Source: Pelagibius sp. CAU 1746
GTDB lineage: Bacteria; Pseudomonadota; Alphaproteobacteria; Kiloniellales; Kiloniellaceae
DNA: 64,000 nucleotides
Direction of reading: 5' to 3'
Assembly (NCBI RefSeq): GCF_039839785.1
Contig: NZ_JBDOQT010000001.1
Coordinates: 2,542,001 to 2,606,000, forward strand
Shown here: one piece after another, positions 54,743-63,584 of the stretch
Layout: every line of letters begins with the position of its first letter
How positions within the stretch are numbered: position 1 is the stretch's first letter
The notes under the pieces: model-generated
What the model was told of the DNA's origin: nothing
The model's input: only the letters and a program-made list of their open reading frames with translations
Database searches by the model: none
Translations under genes and position numbers: made by a program

Positions 54743-55387
54743 TTAGCCCTGCGTGGTCTCCTCGCCGTCCGAGTCGCCGCCCGACTCGGCGGAGGCTTCG
54801 GCGTCGTCCGCAGGCGTCGTCGCCTCTTCCTGCTCGACGGCTTCGACCACCGCTTCGAGCTCGGCCTCGGCGGCCTCTTCGGCCTGGCGCATCTCTTCGG
54901 CCGTAACGACGCGGCCGCTCTCGATCTGCACCTGCGCCTCTTCCTCCGAACGCGCCACGTTGGCGGTGACGGTCACGACGACCTCTGGGTGCAGTTGCAC
55001 GCGAACCTTGTGCAAGCCCAGCGTCTTGATCACCGAACCCAGGTCGATCTGGCGGCGGGCCACGGTGACGCCGGCGGCGGACACCGCCTCGGACACGTCG
55101 CGGCTGTTCACCGAACCGTAGAGCTGGCCGCTCTCGCCGGCCTGGCGGATCACGGTGACGGTCAGGCCGTCCAGATCCTTGGCCACGCGTTCGGCTTCCT
55201 CGCGTCGCTTCAGGTTATCGGCCTCGAGCTGAGAGCGCTCACTCTCGAAGCGGGCGAGATTGTCCTTCGTCGCCCGCAAGGCCTTCTTCTGCGGCAAGAG
55301 ATAGTTGCGCGCGAAGCCCGGCTTGACCGACACCACGTCGCCCATCTGCCCCAGCTTCTCGATGCGCTCCATCAGGATCACTTCCAT
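54743..55387 (-). CDS. rplI: Ribosomal protein bL9
   Basis: A 214-residue protein, about 65 longer than the common size of around 150. Residues 1-150 follow bL9: [40 protein letters not shown], a linking helix and the C-terminal rRNA-binding domain ([30 protein letters not shown]). From residue 150 it is an acidic, Ala/Glu-rich tail ([27 protein letters not shown]), a low-complexity extension seen in several Alphaproteobacteria. It is the last gene of rpsF-rpsR-rplI. Confidence 0.96.
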   Translation of the reverse strand: MEVILMERIEKLGQMGDVVSVKPGFARNYLLPQKKALRATKDNLARFESERSQLEADNLKRREEAERVAKDLDGLTVTVIRQAGESGQLYGSVNSRDVSEAVSAAGVTVARRQIDLGSVIKTLGLHKVRVQLHPEVVVTVTANVARSEEEAQVQIESGRVVTAEEMRQAEEAAEAELEAVVEAVEQEEATTPADDAEASAESGGDSDGEETTQG

Positions 55388-55409
55388 GTCTGTTCTCCTG
55401 CTTGGCCGC

Positions 55410-55664
55410 TTATTTCAGGACATAGGGCAGCAGAGCGAGGAAGCGCGCCCGCTTGATGGCGCGCGCCAGCTCACGCTGCTTCTTGGTCGACACCGCGGTG
55501 ATGCGGCTCGGCACGATCTTGCCGCGCTCCGAGACGAAGCGCTGCAGCAGACGGGTGTCCTTGTAGTCGATCTTCGGCGCCTTGGGCCCGGAGAACGGGC
55601 AGCTCTTGCGGCGGCGGAAGAACGGGCGACGGCCACCGCCGCCACCGACGACTTGAACGGTCAT
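55410..55664 (-). CDS. rpsR: Ribosomal protein bS18
   Basis: An 84-residue protein. The conserved block [61 protein letters not shown] is typical of bS18, which binds bS6 and 16S rRNA in the platform of the 30S subunit. A Gly/Arg-rich start ([13 protein letters not shown]) precedes the cysteine. The start overlaps the rpsF stop by 4 bp, and rplI follows after 22 bp. Confidence 0.97.
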   Translation of the reverse strand: MTVQVVGGGGGRRPFFRRRKSCPFSGPKAPKIDYKDTRLLQRFVSERGKIVPSRITAVSTKKQRELARAIKRARFLALLPYVLK

Positions 55665-56161
55665 TCTGCAGCTCCTTCACTGGCAGGGGCGCTGGCCGGC
55701 GCCGCGGCGCCGCCTTCGCTTTCACGGGCATTGTCACGCGGAGGACGCGGGCCGCGGGGGCCATCGCCCCGGGGGCCGTCACCGCCGAAGCGGCCGCCGC
55801 CGCGGCGGTCGCCGCGGGGGCCGCGGTCGTCACGGGTGTTGCGCTGCTGCATGACGATGGAGGGGCCTTCCTCCAGCTCCTCGACGCGCACGGTCATATA
55901 GCGGATCACGTCGTCGCTGAGGCGCATGTTGCGCTCCAGCTCGTGAAGCGCGGCCGCCGGGGCTTCGATGCGCAGCATCTGGTAGTGGCCCTTGCGGTTC
56001 TTCTTGATCCGATAGGCGAGGGTGCGCAGTCCCCAGTACTCGGAACCCGCGACACGGCCGCCATTGTCTTCGAGGATTTTGGTGTAGTCCGCGACCAGGC
56101 TCTCGACCTGGGACGCGGAAACGTCCTGGCGTGCGATCAGCACGCACTCATAGAATGCCAT
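55661..56161 (-). CDS. rpsF: Ribosomal protein bS6 with RG-rich tail
   Basis: A 166-residue protein. The first 100 residues are bS6: [73 protein letters not shown] and [15 protein letters not shown]. From about residue 115 it has a Gly/Arg/Asp-rich extension ([25 protein letters not shown]) followed by an Ala/Glu end. bS6 pairs with bS18 in the 30S platform. Such tails occur in Alphaproteobacteria and are absent in Escherichia coli; a role is unknown. First gene of the operon. Confidence 0.96.
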   Translation of the reverse strand: MAFYECVLIARQDVSASQVESLVADYTKILEDNGGRVAGSEYWGLRTLAYRIKKNRKGHYQMLRIEAPAAALHELERNMRLSDDVIRYMTVRVEELEEGPSIVMQQRNTRDDRGPRGDRRGGGRFGGDGPRGDGPRGPRPPRDNARESEGGAAAPASAPASEGAAE

Positions 56162-56611
56162 GGTTTACTCCCTCTGGCTGTTCGCGGACCGGCGCTGGTC
56201 GAAGTTCAGCCGCCCGGCCCTAGCCGGTTCCCATAAGCAGGATCCCGGCAAGGAGTGTTCCGCCGCCCCCGAAAGGGCTGCGAAGCGGCGGGACTATACA
56301 CCTTATCCCCAGGCGCGCAAGCGCCATATCCCCAGGGCGCAAGCGCCAAATCCTCAGGGTGCAAGCGCCGTATCCCCAGGCGCGCAAGCACCGTGAAGGG
56401 GCCGCGCGGGCGCCGGAGCGCCGGGCTGCCGACCGGGGTGAGCGGGGGGGGGTCGGGAGGCTCCGGCGGGTGGCCCTAGCCTGGACGTTTACCTTCGTGA
56501 TCCGCCATTTTCCGCCGTTTGCCCGCCGATCCGGCTTGACAGGCAGGGCTGTGTGGCTATGTCTGGGCGGCATTTCGTTCGCCTTTCCCATTTCTCGCGG
56601 AGTTGCCATTC
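56162..56611. other. Divergent intergenic region with tandem repeats (450 bp)
   Basis: It separates rpsF (minus) from fabD (plus). It holds the promoters of both operons, four 22-23-bp tandem repeats (56304-56392) and GC-rich stretches. No coding frame looks real. Confidence 0.6.
56304..56392. repeat. Four 22-23-bp tandem repeats with hairpin units
   Basis: Units begin at 56304, 56327, 56349 and 56371 and follow TATCCCCAGGCGCGCAAGCG plus a few bases. The intact unit can fold as GGCGC-GCAA-GCGCC, a 5-bp stem closed by a GNRA-type tetraloop. Units 2-4 differ at one to four bases. There are no unique spacers, so this is not a CRISPR array. Confidence 0.8.
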
Positions 56612-57553
56612 ATGAGCCTGGCGTTTGTGTTTCCGGGGCAGGGGTCCCAGGCCGTCGGCATGGGCCAGGCCTTGGCCGCCGCCTTTCCGGTGGCGCGGCA
56701 CACCTTCGAAGAAGTCGACGATGCCCTGGGCCAGAAGCTGTCGCGGATCATGGCCGAAGGGCCGGAAGAACAACTGCGGCTCACCGAGAACGCCCAGCCG
56801 GCGCTGATGGCGGCCAGCCTGGCTGTGGTCCGGGTGCTGGAGAGCGAGGGCAACCTGAGCCTCGCCGACAAGGCGGCCTATGTGGCCGGGCACTCCCTGG
56901 GAGAATATTCCGCCCTGGCGGCCGCCGGCAGCCTGCAACTGGCCGATGCCGCGCGCCTGCTGCGCCGCCGCGGCCAGGCCATGCAGCAGGCCGTGCCGGT
57001 GGGCGAGGGCGCCATGGCGGCGGTCCTGGGCCTGGACCTGGAGGCCGCCCAGGCGGTGGCCGAGGAGGCGGCTCAGGGTGAAGTCTGCCAGGCGGCAAAC
57101 GACAACGCCCCCGGCCAGGTGGTGCTCAGCGGCCACGCGGCGGCGGTGGAGCGTGCCATCGAGATCGCCAAGGAAAAGGGCGCCAAGCGGGCGATCCTGC
57201 TGCCGGTGAGCGCGCCTTTTCACTGCAGCCTCATGGCGCCGGCCGCCGAGGTCATGGCCGAGGCCCTGGCCGGCGTCGAAGTGAAGATGCCGGCGGTGCC
57301 GCTGGTGGCCAACGTCACCGCCAGCCACCTGAGCGACCCGGAGGAAATCCGCCGCAAGCTGGTGGAGCAGGTGACCGGCATGGTGCGCTGGCGCGAGAGC
57401 GTGGCCTATATGGCCGGCCAGGGAGTTGAGACCTTGGTGGAACTGGGGGCCGGCAAGGTGCTGAGCGGCCTCAGTAAACGGATCGACCGCAGCCTGAGCG
57501 CCTTGTCGGCGGAAACCCCGGAAGAAGTGGAAGCGGTTCTGGCACAGCTCTAG
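56612..57553 (+). CDS. fabD: Malonyl-CoA:ACP transacylase FabD
   Basis: A 313-residue protein from the ATG at 56612, chosen because family members start at MSLAFVFPGQGSQ. It transfers malonyl from CoA to acyl carrier protein. The Ser95 nucleophile lies in VAGHSLGEYSAL; the His in VSAPFHCSLM-type context and Gln in GQGSQ complete the active site. It heads the fatty-acid gene run fabD-fabG-acpP-fabF, all on the plus strand. GCGGAG precedes the ATG. Confidence 0.96.
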   Translation: MSLAFVFPGQGSQAVGMGQALAAAFPVARHTFEEVDDALGQKLSRIMAEGPEEQLRLTENAQPALMAASLAVVRVLESEGNLSLADKAAYVAGHSLGEYSALAAAGSLQLADAARLLRRRGQAMQQAVPVGEGAMAAVLGLDLEAAQAVAEEAAQGEVCQAANDNAPGQVVLSGHAAAVERAIEIAKEKGAKRAILLPVSAPFHCSLMAPAAEVMAEALAGVEVKMPAVPLVANVTASHLSDPEEIRRKLVEQVTGMVRWRESVAYMAGQGVETLVELGAGKVLSGLSKRIDRSLSALSAETPEEVEAVLAQL

Positions 57554-57624
57554 CCGCCGGGGCTGCCGCGTAGCCTCAACAGAAACGGGGCAGGTTCAAG
57601 CTTTATCGTCGTGGAGACGTCTTG

Positions 57625-58362
57625 ATGTTTGATTTGACTGGAAAGATTGCGCTGGTGACCGGCGCTTCGGGCGGCATCGGCGGGGCCATCGCGCGGCGCC
57701 TGCACGGGCAGGGCGCCACGGTCGTGCTGAGCGGCACCCGGGCCGAGGCCCTGGAGGCGCTGGCCGGCGAACTGGGCGGGCGCACGCACGTCATGACCTG
57801 CAATCTGGGCGACCCCGCCGAGACCGATGCGCTGGTCGGACGGGTGGAGGGAGAAGCCGGTCAACTCGACATCCTGATCAACAACGCGGGGCTGACCCGC
57901 GACGGCCTGGCCATGCGCATGAAGGACGAGGACTGGCAGCAGGTCCTGGATGTGAATCTGACCGCCGCCTTCCGCCTGACCCGCGCCAGCCTGAAGGGCA
58001 TGATGAAACGGCGCTGGGGCCGGGTCGTCAGCATCAGCTCCATCGTCGGCGTGACCGGGAATCCGGGCCAGGCGAACTATGCGGCTTCCAAGGCGGGCCT
58101 GATCGGCATGACCAAGTCGCTGGCCCAGGAAGTGGCGAGTCGCGGCATCACCGTGAACTGCGTGGCGCCGGGCATGATCGAAACCGCCATGACCGACGCA
58201 CTGAACGACCAGCAGCGCGAGCGCATCCTCACGGCTATCCCAATGCAACGCCTTGGGAATGCAGAGGAAATCGCTTTCGGTGTGGTTTATCTCGCGAGCG
58301 AGGAAGCCGCCTACGTGACCGGCCAGACCTTGCATGTAAATGGCGGAATGGCCATGATATGA
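57625..58362 (+). CDS. fabG: 3-oxoacyl-ACP reductase FabG
   Basis: A 245-residue SDR. MFDLTGKIALVTGASGGIGGAIA is the NADPH-binding start, NNAGLTRDGLAMRM is the FabG-specific stretch, and the Ser-Tyr-Lys set is in VVSISSIVGVTGNPGQANYAASKAGLIG. The end (YLASEEAAYVTGQTLHVNGGMAM) is typical of FabG. It reduces 3-oxoacyl-ACP in the elongation cycle. The ATG at 57625 is preferred; a TTG three bases before it is possible. GGAGA precedes it. It lies 71 bp after fabD. Confidence 0.96.
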   Translation: MFDLTGKIALVTGASGGIGGAIARRLHGQGATVVLSGTRAEALEALAGELGGRTHVMTCNLGDPAETDALVGRVEGEAGQLDILINNAGLTRDGLAMRMKDEDWQQVLDVNLTAAFRLTRASLKGMMKRRWGRVVSISSIVGVTGNPGQANYAASKAGLIGMTKSLAQEVASRGITVNCVAPGMIETAMTDALNDQQRERILTAIPMQRLGNAEEIAFGVVYLASEEAAYVTGQTLHVNGGMAMI

Positions 58363-58525
58363 CTCCTCCTGGGGGACACACTCGAAACAGGCGTCTGTAG
58401 GGCGTTGGCAAACCTTCAAGAACTGTGATAAGAGGCGGCGCCTTGCGCAGATGCGAGGTCGCCATTCATTTGGACGGTACCCGCTTCCCGCCAAGAAGCG
58501 TCTAAGAACCTGAGGGCTAATTCTT

Positions 58526-58762
58526 ATGAGCAACGACATCGCCGAGCGCGTGAAAAAGATCGTCGTCGAGCATCTGGGCGTCGATGATGCAAAGGTTTCC
58601 GAGACTGCAAGTTTCATCGATGATCTGGGCGCCGACAGCCTGGATACGGTCGAACTGGTGATGGCTTTCGAGGAAGAATTCGGCTGCGAGATTCCCGACG
58701 ACGCGGCGGAGAAGATCGTCACCGTCAAGGACGCGATCGACTTTATTCAGGAACACTCCTGA
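58526..58762 (+). CDS. acpP: Acyl carrier protein
   Basis: A 78-residue acidic protein. The phosphopantetheine attachment Ser38 is in [20 protein letters not shown], and the N-terminal helix [18 protein letters not shown] is conserved. ACP carries the growing acyl chain on 4'-phosphopantetheine in type II fatty-acid synthesis. It lies between fabG and fabF, the classic order. GAGGG precedes the ATG. The size and sequence are normal. Confidence 0.97.
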   Translation: MSNDIAERVKKIVVEHLGVDDAKVSETASFIDDLGADSLDTVELVMAFEEEFGCEIPDDAAEKIVTVKDAIDFIQEHS

Positions 58763-58840
58763 CCGTAGGCGAAGGCGGCAGCTGCGCGCAGGCGTAGGCT
58801 GTCGCTCAACCGCCTCGCCGTACATAAGGTCGTTTGCCGT

Positions 58841-60106
58841 ATGAGACGCGTTGTCGTTACAGGACTGGGACTGGTAACACCGCTGGGAAGCGGTGTTAGC
58901 CATGTTTGGGATCGGCTTCTCAATGGCCGCTCGGGCCTGCGCAGCATCCAGAGCTTCGATGTTTCCGATCTGCCGTCGAAGATCGCCGGCCAGGTGCCTC
59001 TGGGGGAGACCTCTGAGGGGCTGTTCAACGCGGACGACTATGTGGAGCCGAAGGACCAGCGCAAGCTGGACCGTTTCATCGTCTTCGGCATGGCCGCGGC
59101 GCAGCAGGCCATCGAGGATTCGGGCTGGAAGCCCGAAGCCGACGAGGACCGCTGGCGCACCGGCGTGATGATCGGCTCCGGCATCGGTGGCCTGGAGACC
59201 ATCTTCGACGGCTCCATCACCGTGCACGAGCGCGGGCCGCGGCGGCTGTCTCCTTTCTTCATTCCGGCAGCGCTGATCAACCTGGTCTCCGGTCAGGTGT
59301 CGATCAAGCACGGCTTCAAGGGGCCGAACCATGCGGTGGTGACGGCCTGCTCGACGGGGGCGCACGCCATCGGCGATGCCGCCCGCCTGATCATGCTGGA
59401 CGACGCGGACGTCATGGTCGCCGGCGGCGCGGAGGCGGCCGTCTGCCGCCTGGGCATTGCCGGCTTCTGCGCTTCGCGGGCGCTGTCGACCAAGTACAAC
59501 GATACGCCGGAGCAAGGCTCGCGGCCCTGGGATGAAGGCCGCGACGGCTTCGTCATGGGCGAGGGCGCCGGCGTCATCGTGCTGGAAGAACTGGAGCACG
59601 CCAAGGCGCGCGGGGCGACGATCTACGCCGAGGTGGTCGGCTACGGCCTGTCCGGCGACGCCCACCACATCACGGCGCCGCCCGAAGACGGCAACGGCGG
59701 CTACCGGGCCATGCAAGCGGCGCTGAAGCGGGCCGGCCTGGACCCGAGCGACATCGACTACATCAACGCCCACGGCACTTCGACGCCGCTGGGCGACGAG
59801 ATCGAAGTGGGCGCGGTCAAGCGCCTCTTCGGCAACGCGGTGGCGGAGCTTTCCATGTCCTCCACGAAGTCGGCCATCGGACATCTGCTCGGCGCAGCGG
59901 GCGCGGTGGAGGCGATCTTTTCGATCCTTGCCATCCGCGACAACGTGGTGCCGCCGACCCTGAACCTCGACAACCCCTCGCCGAGCTGTGCGAACATCGA
60001 TCTGACGCCGCATACGGCCAAGGAGCGCCCGGTCCGCCGCGCGCTTTCCAATTCCTTCGGTTTCGGTGGCACCAACGCCAGTGTCGTCCTGGCCGAGTAC
60101 CAGTAG
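58841..60106 (+). CDS. fabF: Beta-ketoacyl-ACP synthase II FabF
   Basis: A 421-residue condensing enzyme. Cys170 in VVTACSTGAHAIGDA, His in YINAHGTSTPLGD and His in SAIGHLLGAAGAVEA form the Cys-His-His triad. The start MRRVVVTGLGLVTPLGSGV and end SNSFGFGGTNASVVLAEY are as in FabF. It elongates acyl-ACP with malonyl-ACP, including the unsaturated chain. It is 78 bp after acpP and 9 bp before mltG. Confidence 0.97.
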   Translation: MRRVVVTGLGLVTPLGSGVSHVWDRLLNGRSGLRSIQSFDVSDLPSKIAGQVPLGETSEGLFNADDYVEPKDQRKLDRFIVFGMAAAQQAIEDSGWKPEADEDRWRTGVMIGSGIGGLETIFDGSITVHERGPRRLSPFFIPAALINLVSGQVSIKHGFKGPNHAVVTACSTGAHAIGDAARLIMLDDADVMVAGGAEAAVCRLGIAGFCASRALSTKYNDTPEQGSRPWDEGRDGFVMGEGAGVIVLEELEHAKARGATIYAEVVGYGLSGDAHHITAPPEDGNGGYRAMQAALKRAGLDPSDIDYINAHGTSTPLGDEIEVGAVKRLFGNAVAELSMSSTKSAIGHLLGAAGAVEAIFSILAIRDNVVPPTLNLDNPSPSCANIDLTPHTAKERPVRRALSNSFGFGGTNASVVLAEYQ

Positions 60107-60115
60107 CGGCCTCCC

Positions 60116-61114
60116 ATGATGCGACGACTGGGCGGTATCGCCGTTGCTGTCGTCATTCTGCTCCTGCTCACCGCCGGCGGCGCCTGGGTCTATCTGCAAC
60201 AGCAGTTCGAGGCGCCGGGGCCGCTTCAGGATGAGACCGTCCTGATCATCCCGCGCGGCGCGGGCCTGTCGGCCATCTCCGAAGACCTGTCAAAGGCCGG
60301 CGTCGTCGCCGATCCGCTGATCTTCAAATTCGGCGTGCGGCTCTTTGCGGACGCGACGGCGTTGAAGGCGGGGGAATATGCCTTCGCCGCCAGGAGTTCG
60401 ATGCGCGAGGTGGCGGCTTTGCTCGCCAGCGGGCGCACCCTGGTGCACCGGCTGACCGTGCCGGAAGGCCTCACCAGCGCCGAGATCGTGGCCTTGCTGG
60501 AAGAGGCCGAGGCGCTGGAGGGCGAAACCGGCGAGGTGCCGCCGGAGGGAACGCTGCTGCCCGAGACCTATCATTTCCACCGCGGCGATCCCCGCGCCGA
60601 CGTGCTGGCGCGGATGCGCCAGTCGATGGACGAGGCGCTGGCCGAGATCTGGGATCGGCGGGCGGAAAACCTGCCGTTGAAGAGTCCGGAGGAGGCGCTG
60701 GTGCTGGCTTCCATCATCGAGAAGGAGACGGGTGTCGACGGCGAGCGGGCGCTGGTCGCCGGGGTCTTCGTGAACCGCCTCGATAAGGGCATGCCGCTGC
60801 AATCGGATCCGACGGTCGTCTATGGCATCACGCTGGGCAAAGCGCCGCTGGGGCGGTCGCTGACGCGTAAGGATCTGGCCCAGGCAACTCCTTACAATAC
60901 CTACCAGATCAATGGCCTGCCGCCGGGCCCCATCGCCAATCCGGGGCGTGCCGCCCTGGAGGCGGCGGTCAACCCGGCGCAGACCGAGTATCTCTACTTC
61001 GTTGCCGCCGGCGATGGCGGCCATGCCTTCGCCAAGACCTTGGCCGAGCACAACCGCAACGTCGCCAAGTGGCGCAAGCACCTGCGTTCCCTTAAGAAAA
61101 AACAGACGAACTAG
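60116..61114 (+). CDS. mltG: Endolytic transglycosylase MltG
   Basis: A 332-residue protein with one N-terminal membrane helix (residues 5-24, GGIAVAVVILLLLTAGGAWVYL) and a periplasmic YceG/MltG domain. Conserved parts: ADPLIFKFGVRLFADATALKAGEYAF, RLTVPEGLTSAEIVALL, LASIIEKETGVDGERALVAGVFVNRL (with the catalytic Glu in EKETG) and TPYNTYQINGLPPGPIANPGRAALEAA. MltG cleaves nascent glycan strands and is proposed to terminate chains. Found after fabF in many Alphaproteobacteria. It starts ATGATG 10 bp after fabF; the exact start is uncertain by one codon. Confidence 0.94.
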   Translation: MMRRLGGIAVAVVILLLLTAGGAWVYLQQQFEAPGPLQDETVLIIPRGAGLSAISEDLSKAGVVADPLIFKFGVRLFADATALKAGEYAFAARSSMREVAALLASGRTLVHRLTVPEGLTSAEIVALLEEAEALEGETGEVPPEGTLLPETYHFHRGDPRADVLARMRQSMDEALAEIWDRRAENLPLKSPEEALVLASIIEKETGVDGERALVAGVFVNRLDKGMPLQSDPTVVYGITLGKAPLGRSLTRKDLAQATPYNTYQINGLPPGPIANPGRAALEAAVNPAQTEYLYFVAAGDGGHAFAKTLAEHNRNVAKWRKHLRSLKKKQTN

Positions 61115-61124
61115 CAGCCGTCCG

Positions 61125-61898
61125 TTATCCCGGCTCGGCCGGTTTCTCCGGTAGGCGGCGCAGCAGCGGATCGGTCCAGCCCGGGGGGAGCAGGGAGAGC
61201 AGCCAGACCGCCGCGAAGAGGCGGCGCGGAAAGACGATCCGCGCCTTGTCGGCGGCCAAGCCGCGCCGGATGATGCGGGCGGCCCGCCCGGCTTCCATGA
61301 GGAACGGCATGGGAAAGTCGTTCACCGCGGTCATACGGCTCTTCACGTAACCGGGGCAGATCACCGTTACCTGCAGTCCCTGGCGGTGCAACATGCCGCG
61401 CAGCGCCTCGCCCCAGACCCTGATGGCGGCCTTGGAGCCGCAATAGGCGGGGGCGCCGGGGAAGCCGCGGAAGGCGGCCAGGGAGGACATGATGGCGATC
61501 TGACCGCGCCGGCGCGGACGCATCAGGTCCGCCGCCGCCAGGCAGGTGTTGACGACGCCGTCGACGTTGACCGCCAGGATGGCGCGGGCCTGCTCGCCCG
61601 ACTCGCCGAAGCTCCCGGTGCCCGCCGAGATGCCGGCATTGGCGATCACCAGGTCCAGGGGGTGGCTGCCGTCAATTTCCGCTATCCAGTCGGCCAAGGG
61701 CTCGCGGTGGCGCACGTCCAGGATGGCGGTGGCGACTTCGGCGCCGGCGGTGCGGCAGGCCTCGGCCACTTCGTCCAAGCGTTGCCGGTCGCGGCCGGTG
61801 AGGGCGAGAAAGACACCGGGCGCCGCATATTCGCGCGCCAGGGCTTCGCCGATACCGCTGGAACCGCCGGTGATGACGATGGATTTCGGGTCCTTCAT
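61125..61898 (-). CDS. Short-chain dehydrogenase/reductase (SDR)
   Basis: A 257-residue SDR. TGGSSGIGEALA is the NAD(P) loop, LVIANAGISAGTGSF (NAG motif), and the Ser-Tyr-Lys set is in AIMSSLAAFRGFPGAPAYCGSKAAIRVW. The C-terminal WLLSLLPPGW segment is hydrophobic, so it may be membrane-associated, as in SDR family members acting on lipids. Substrate unknown. The ATG at 61898 is the family start; longer frames give a basic leader. It is convergent with mltG with 10 bp between the stops. Confidence 0.88.
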   Translation of the reverse strand: MKDPKSIVITGGSSGIGEALAREYAAPGVFLALTGRDRQRLDEVAEACRTAGAEVATAILDVRHREPLADWIAEIDGSHPLDLVIANAGISAGTGSFGESGEQARAILAVNVDGVVNTCLAAADLMRPRRRGQIAIMSSLAAFRGFPGAPAYCGSKAAIRVWGEALRGMLHRQGLQVTVICPGYVKSRMTAVNDFPMPFLMEAGRAARIIRRGLAADKARIVFPRRLFAAVWLLSLLPPGWTDPLLRRLPEKPAEPG

Positions 61899-62038
61899 GG
61901 GTCTTCCAGTCTCCGGGGCTTGGAGTTCCCGACTTGTTGAGAGTCGGGCAGCCCAGTATATAGGGGCACCGCCGGTGCGAGGGCAGGGTGTTTTCCCGCG
62001 CCGGCCGGCAGGGTAACGCAAAGGGCATCGGGGGCAAG

Positions 62039-62941
62039 GTGACGGGCGCCAGCAAAGCGGTTCACAGCATGACCGGCTTCGCCCGCCGCGACGGCGGCGA
62101 CGAGGCAGCGAGTTGGACCTGGGAGGTCAAGAGCGTCAACGGCCGCAGCCTCGATATGCGCGCACGCCTGCCCCAGGGTTACGAGAGCCTGGACCCGGCG
62201 GTGCGCGCTGCGGTCAACGCCGCTTGCGCGCGCGGCAACGTCCAAGTGAATCTCTCCATGAAGCGCGGCGACGCGCCGCTGCAACTGCAGGTCAACGAGG
62301 CACTGCTTCAGCAGATCCTCGACCTCATGGCAGACCTGGAGAAGCGAACCAAGACGGCACCGGCGAGCCTGGACGGCCTGCTCGGCCTGCGCGGTATCCT
62401 GGAAGCGGTGGAAGAGGAAGAGTCGTCGGAACGCCAGGAGGCGCGCCTTGAGGCGCTGCAGTCCGACCTGCGGGCCGTGCTGGAGGCCCTGGTCGCCATG
62501 CGTGCGGCCGAAGGCGCCCGCCTGCAGGAACTGGCGCGCGGCCACATCGACGAGATCGAGCGCCTGGCCAGGGCGGCGCGAAGCTGCGCGGCGACCCAGC
62601 CGGAAGCCCTGCGCCAGCGCCTGAAGGACCTGCTTGCCCTGCTGCTGGAGGAAAACACCGGCGTTTCCGAGGACCGGCTGGCCCAGGAGCTGGCGATTCT
62701 TGCCGGCAAGGCCGACGTGCGCGAGGAACTGGACCGTCTCGCCGCCCATGTCGCCGCCTCGCGCGAGCTGCTTGCCCAGGGGGGCGCTATCGGGCGCAAG
62801 CTCGATTTCCTCTGCCAGGAGTTCAATCGCGAGGCCAACACGCTTTGCTCCAAGTCCGCAGACGTTGAACTGACGCGTATCGGCCTCGATCTCAAATCGG
62901 CGATCGAGCAATTGCGCGAGCAGGTCCAGAACATCGAGTAG
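62039..62941 (+). CDS. YicC/YloC family endoribonuclease
   Basis: A 300-residue protein. The start is taken at GTG 62039 so that it reads VTGASKAVHSMTGFARRDG, matching the family's SMTGFAR beginning; an ATG at 62069 would remove ten residues. Core motifs: WEVKSVNGRSLDMRARLPQGYESLDPAVR near the start and the C-terminal LDFLCQEFNREANTLCSKSADVELTRIGLDLKSAIEQLREQVQNIE, the most conserved part of the family. YicC-type proteins are endoribonucleases that affect small-RNA turnover. It is followed by gmk at 4 bp, a usual pairing. Confidence 0.9.
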   Translation: MTGASKAVHSMTGFARRDGGDEAASWTWEVKSVNGRSLDMRARLPQGYESLDPAVRAAVNAACARGNVQVNLSMKRGDAPLQLQVNEALLQQILDLMADLEKRTKTAPASLDGLLGLRGILEAVEEEESSERQEARLEALQSDLRAVLEALVAMRAAEGARLQELARGHIDEIERLARAARSCAATQPEALRQRLKDLLALLLEENTGVSEDRLAQELAILAGKADVREELDRLAAHVAASRELLAQGGAIGRKLDFLCQEFNREANTLCSKSADVELTRIGLDLKSAIEQLREQVQNIE

Positions 62942-62945
62942 GCAG

Positions 62946-63584
62946 ATGGTCGATACCGACATAAAGCGGCGGGGATTGATGCTCGTGCTTTCCTCGCCTT
63001 CGGGCGCCGGCAAGACCACGATTTCGCGGCGTCTTCTCGAAACCGACGACAACCTCTCGCTCTCGATCTCGGCGACGACGCGTCCGGCACGGCCGGGCGA
63101 GGTGGAGGGCAAGGATTACTATTTTGTCGATCAGAACCGCTTCGACGCAATGGTCGCCGGCGGAGAGATGCTGGAATACGCCCAGGTCTTCGGCAACAAC
63201 TATGGCACGCCGCGCGCGCCGGTGGAGAGCGCGTTGGAAGCCGGCCGCGACGTGCTGTTCGACATCGATTGGCAGGGCACGCAGCAGGTGCGTGAGGCCG
63301 CGCGCGAGGATCTGGTGAGTGTCTTCATCCTGCCGCCCTCGACCGAGGAGTTGGAGCGCCGTCTCTATGCGCGCGCGCAGGATAGCGAGGAGGTGGTGCG
63401 GGCCCGCATGGCCAAGGCCGCCGACGAGATGAGCCACTGGGCCGAGTACGACTACATCATCATCAACGACGACGTGGACAGGAGCGTCGAGCAGGTCGAG
63501 GCGATTCTCACCGCCGAACGCCTGAAGCGCGAACGCCGCATCGGCCTCGGCGCTTTCGTCAAAGGACTTCAGACCGGCAGCTAG
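62946..63584 (+). CDS. gmk: Guanylate kinase
   Basis: A 212-residue kinase converting GMP + ATP to GDP + ADP. The P-loop [13 protein letters not shown] is at about residues 16-28; the GMP-binding [20 protein letters not shown] and later [28 protein letters not shown] region are conserved, and [26 protein letters not shown] closes the fold. It is in the same purine/GMP pathway as guaB and guaA in this window. Its stop shares a CTAG palindrome with the stop of convergent rsmA. Confidence 0.97.
   Translation: MVDTDIKRRGLMLVLSSPSGAGKTTISRRLLETDDNLSLSISATTRPARPGEVEGKDYYFVDQNRFDAMVAGGEMLEYAQVFGNNYGTPRAPVESALEAGRDVLFDIDWQGTQQVREAAREDLVSVFILPPSTEELERRLYARAQDSEEVVRARMAKAADEMSHWAEYDYIIINDDVDRSVEQVEAILTAERLKRERRIGLGAFVKGLQTGS

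Noticed and set aside
56304-56392. Tandem repeats considered as a CRISPR array
   Set aside because: The units are directly adjacent with no unique spacers and no cas genes nearby.
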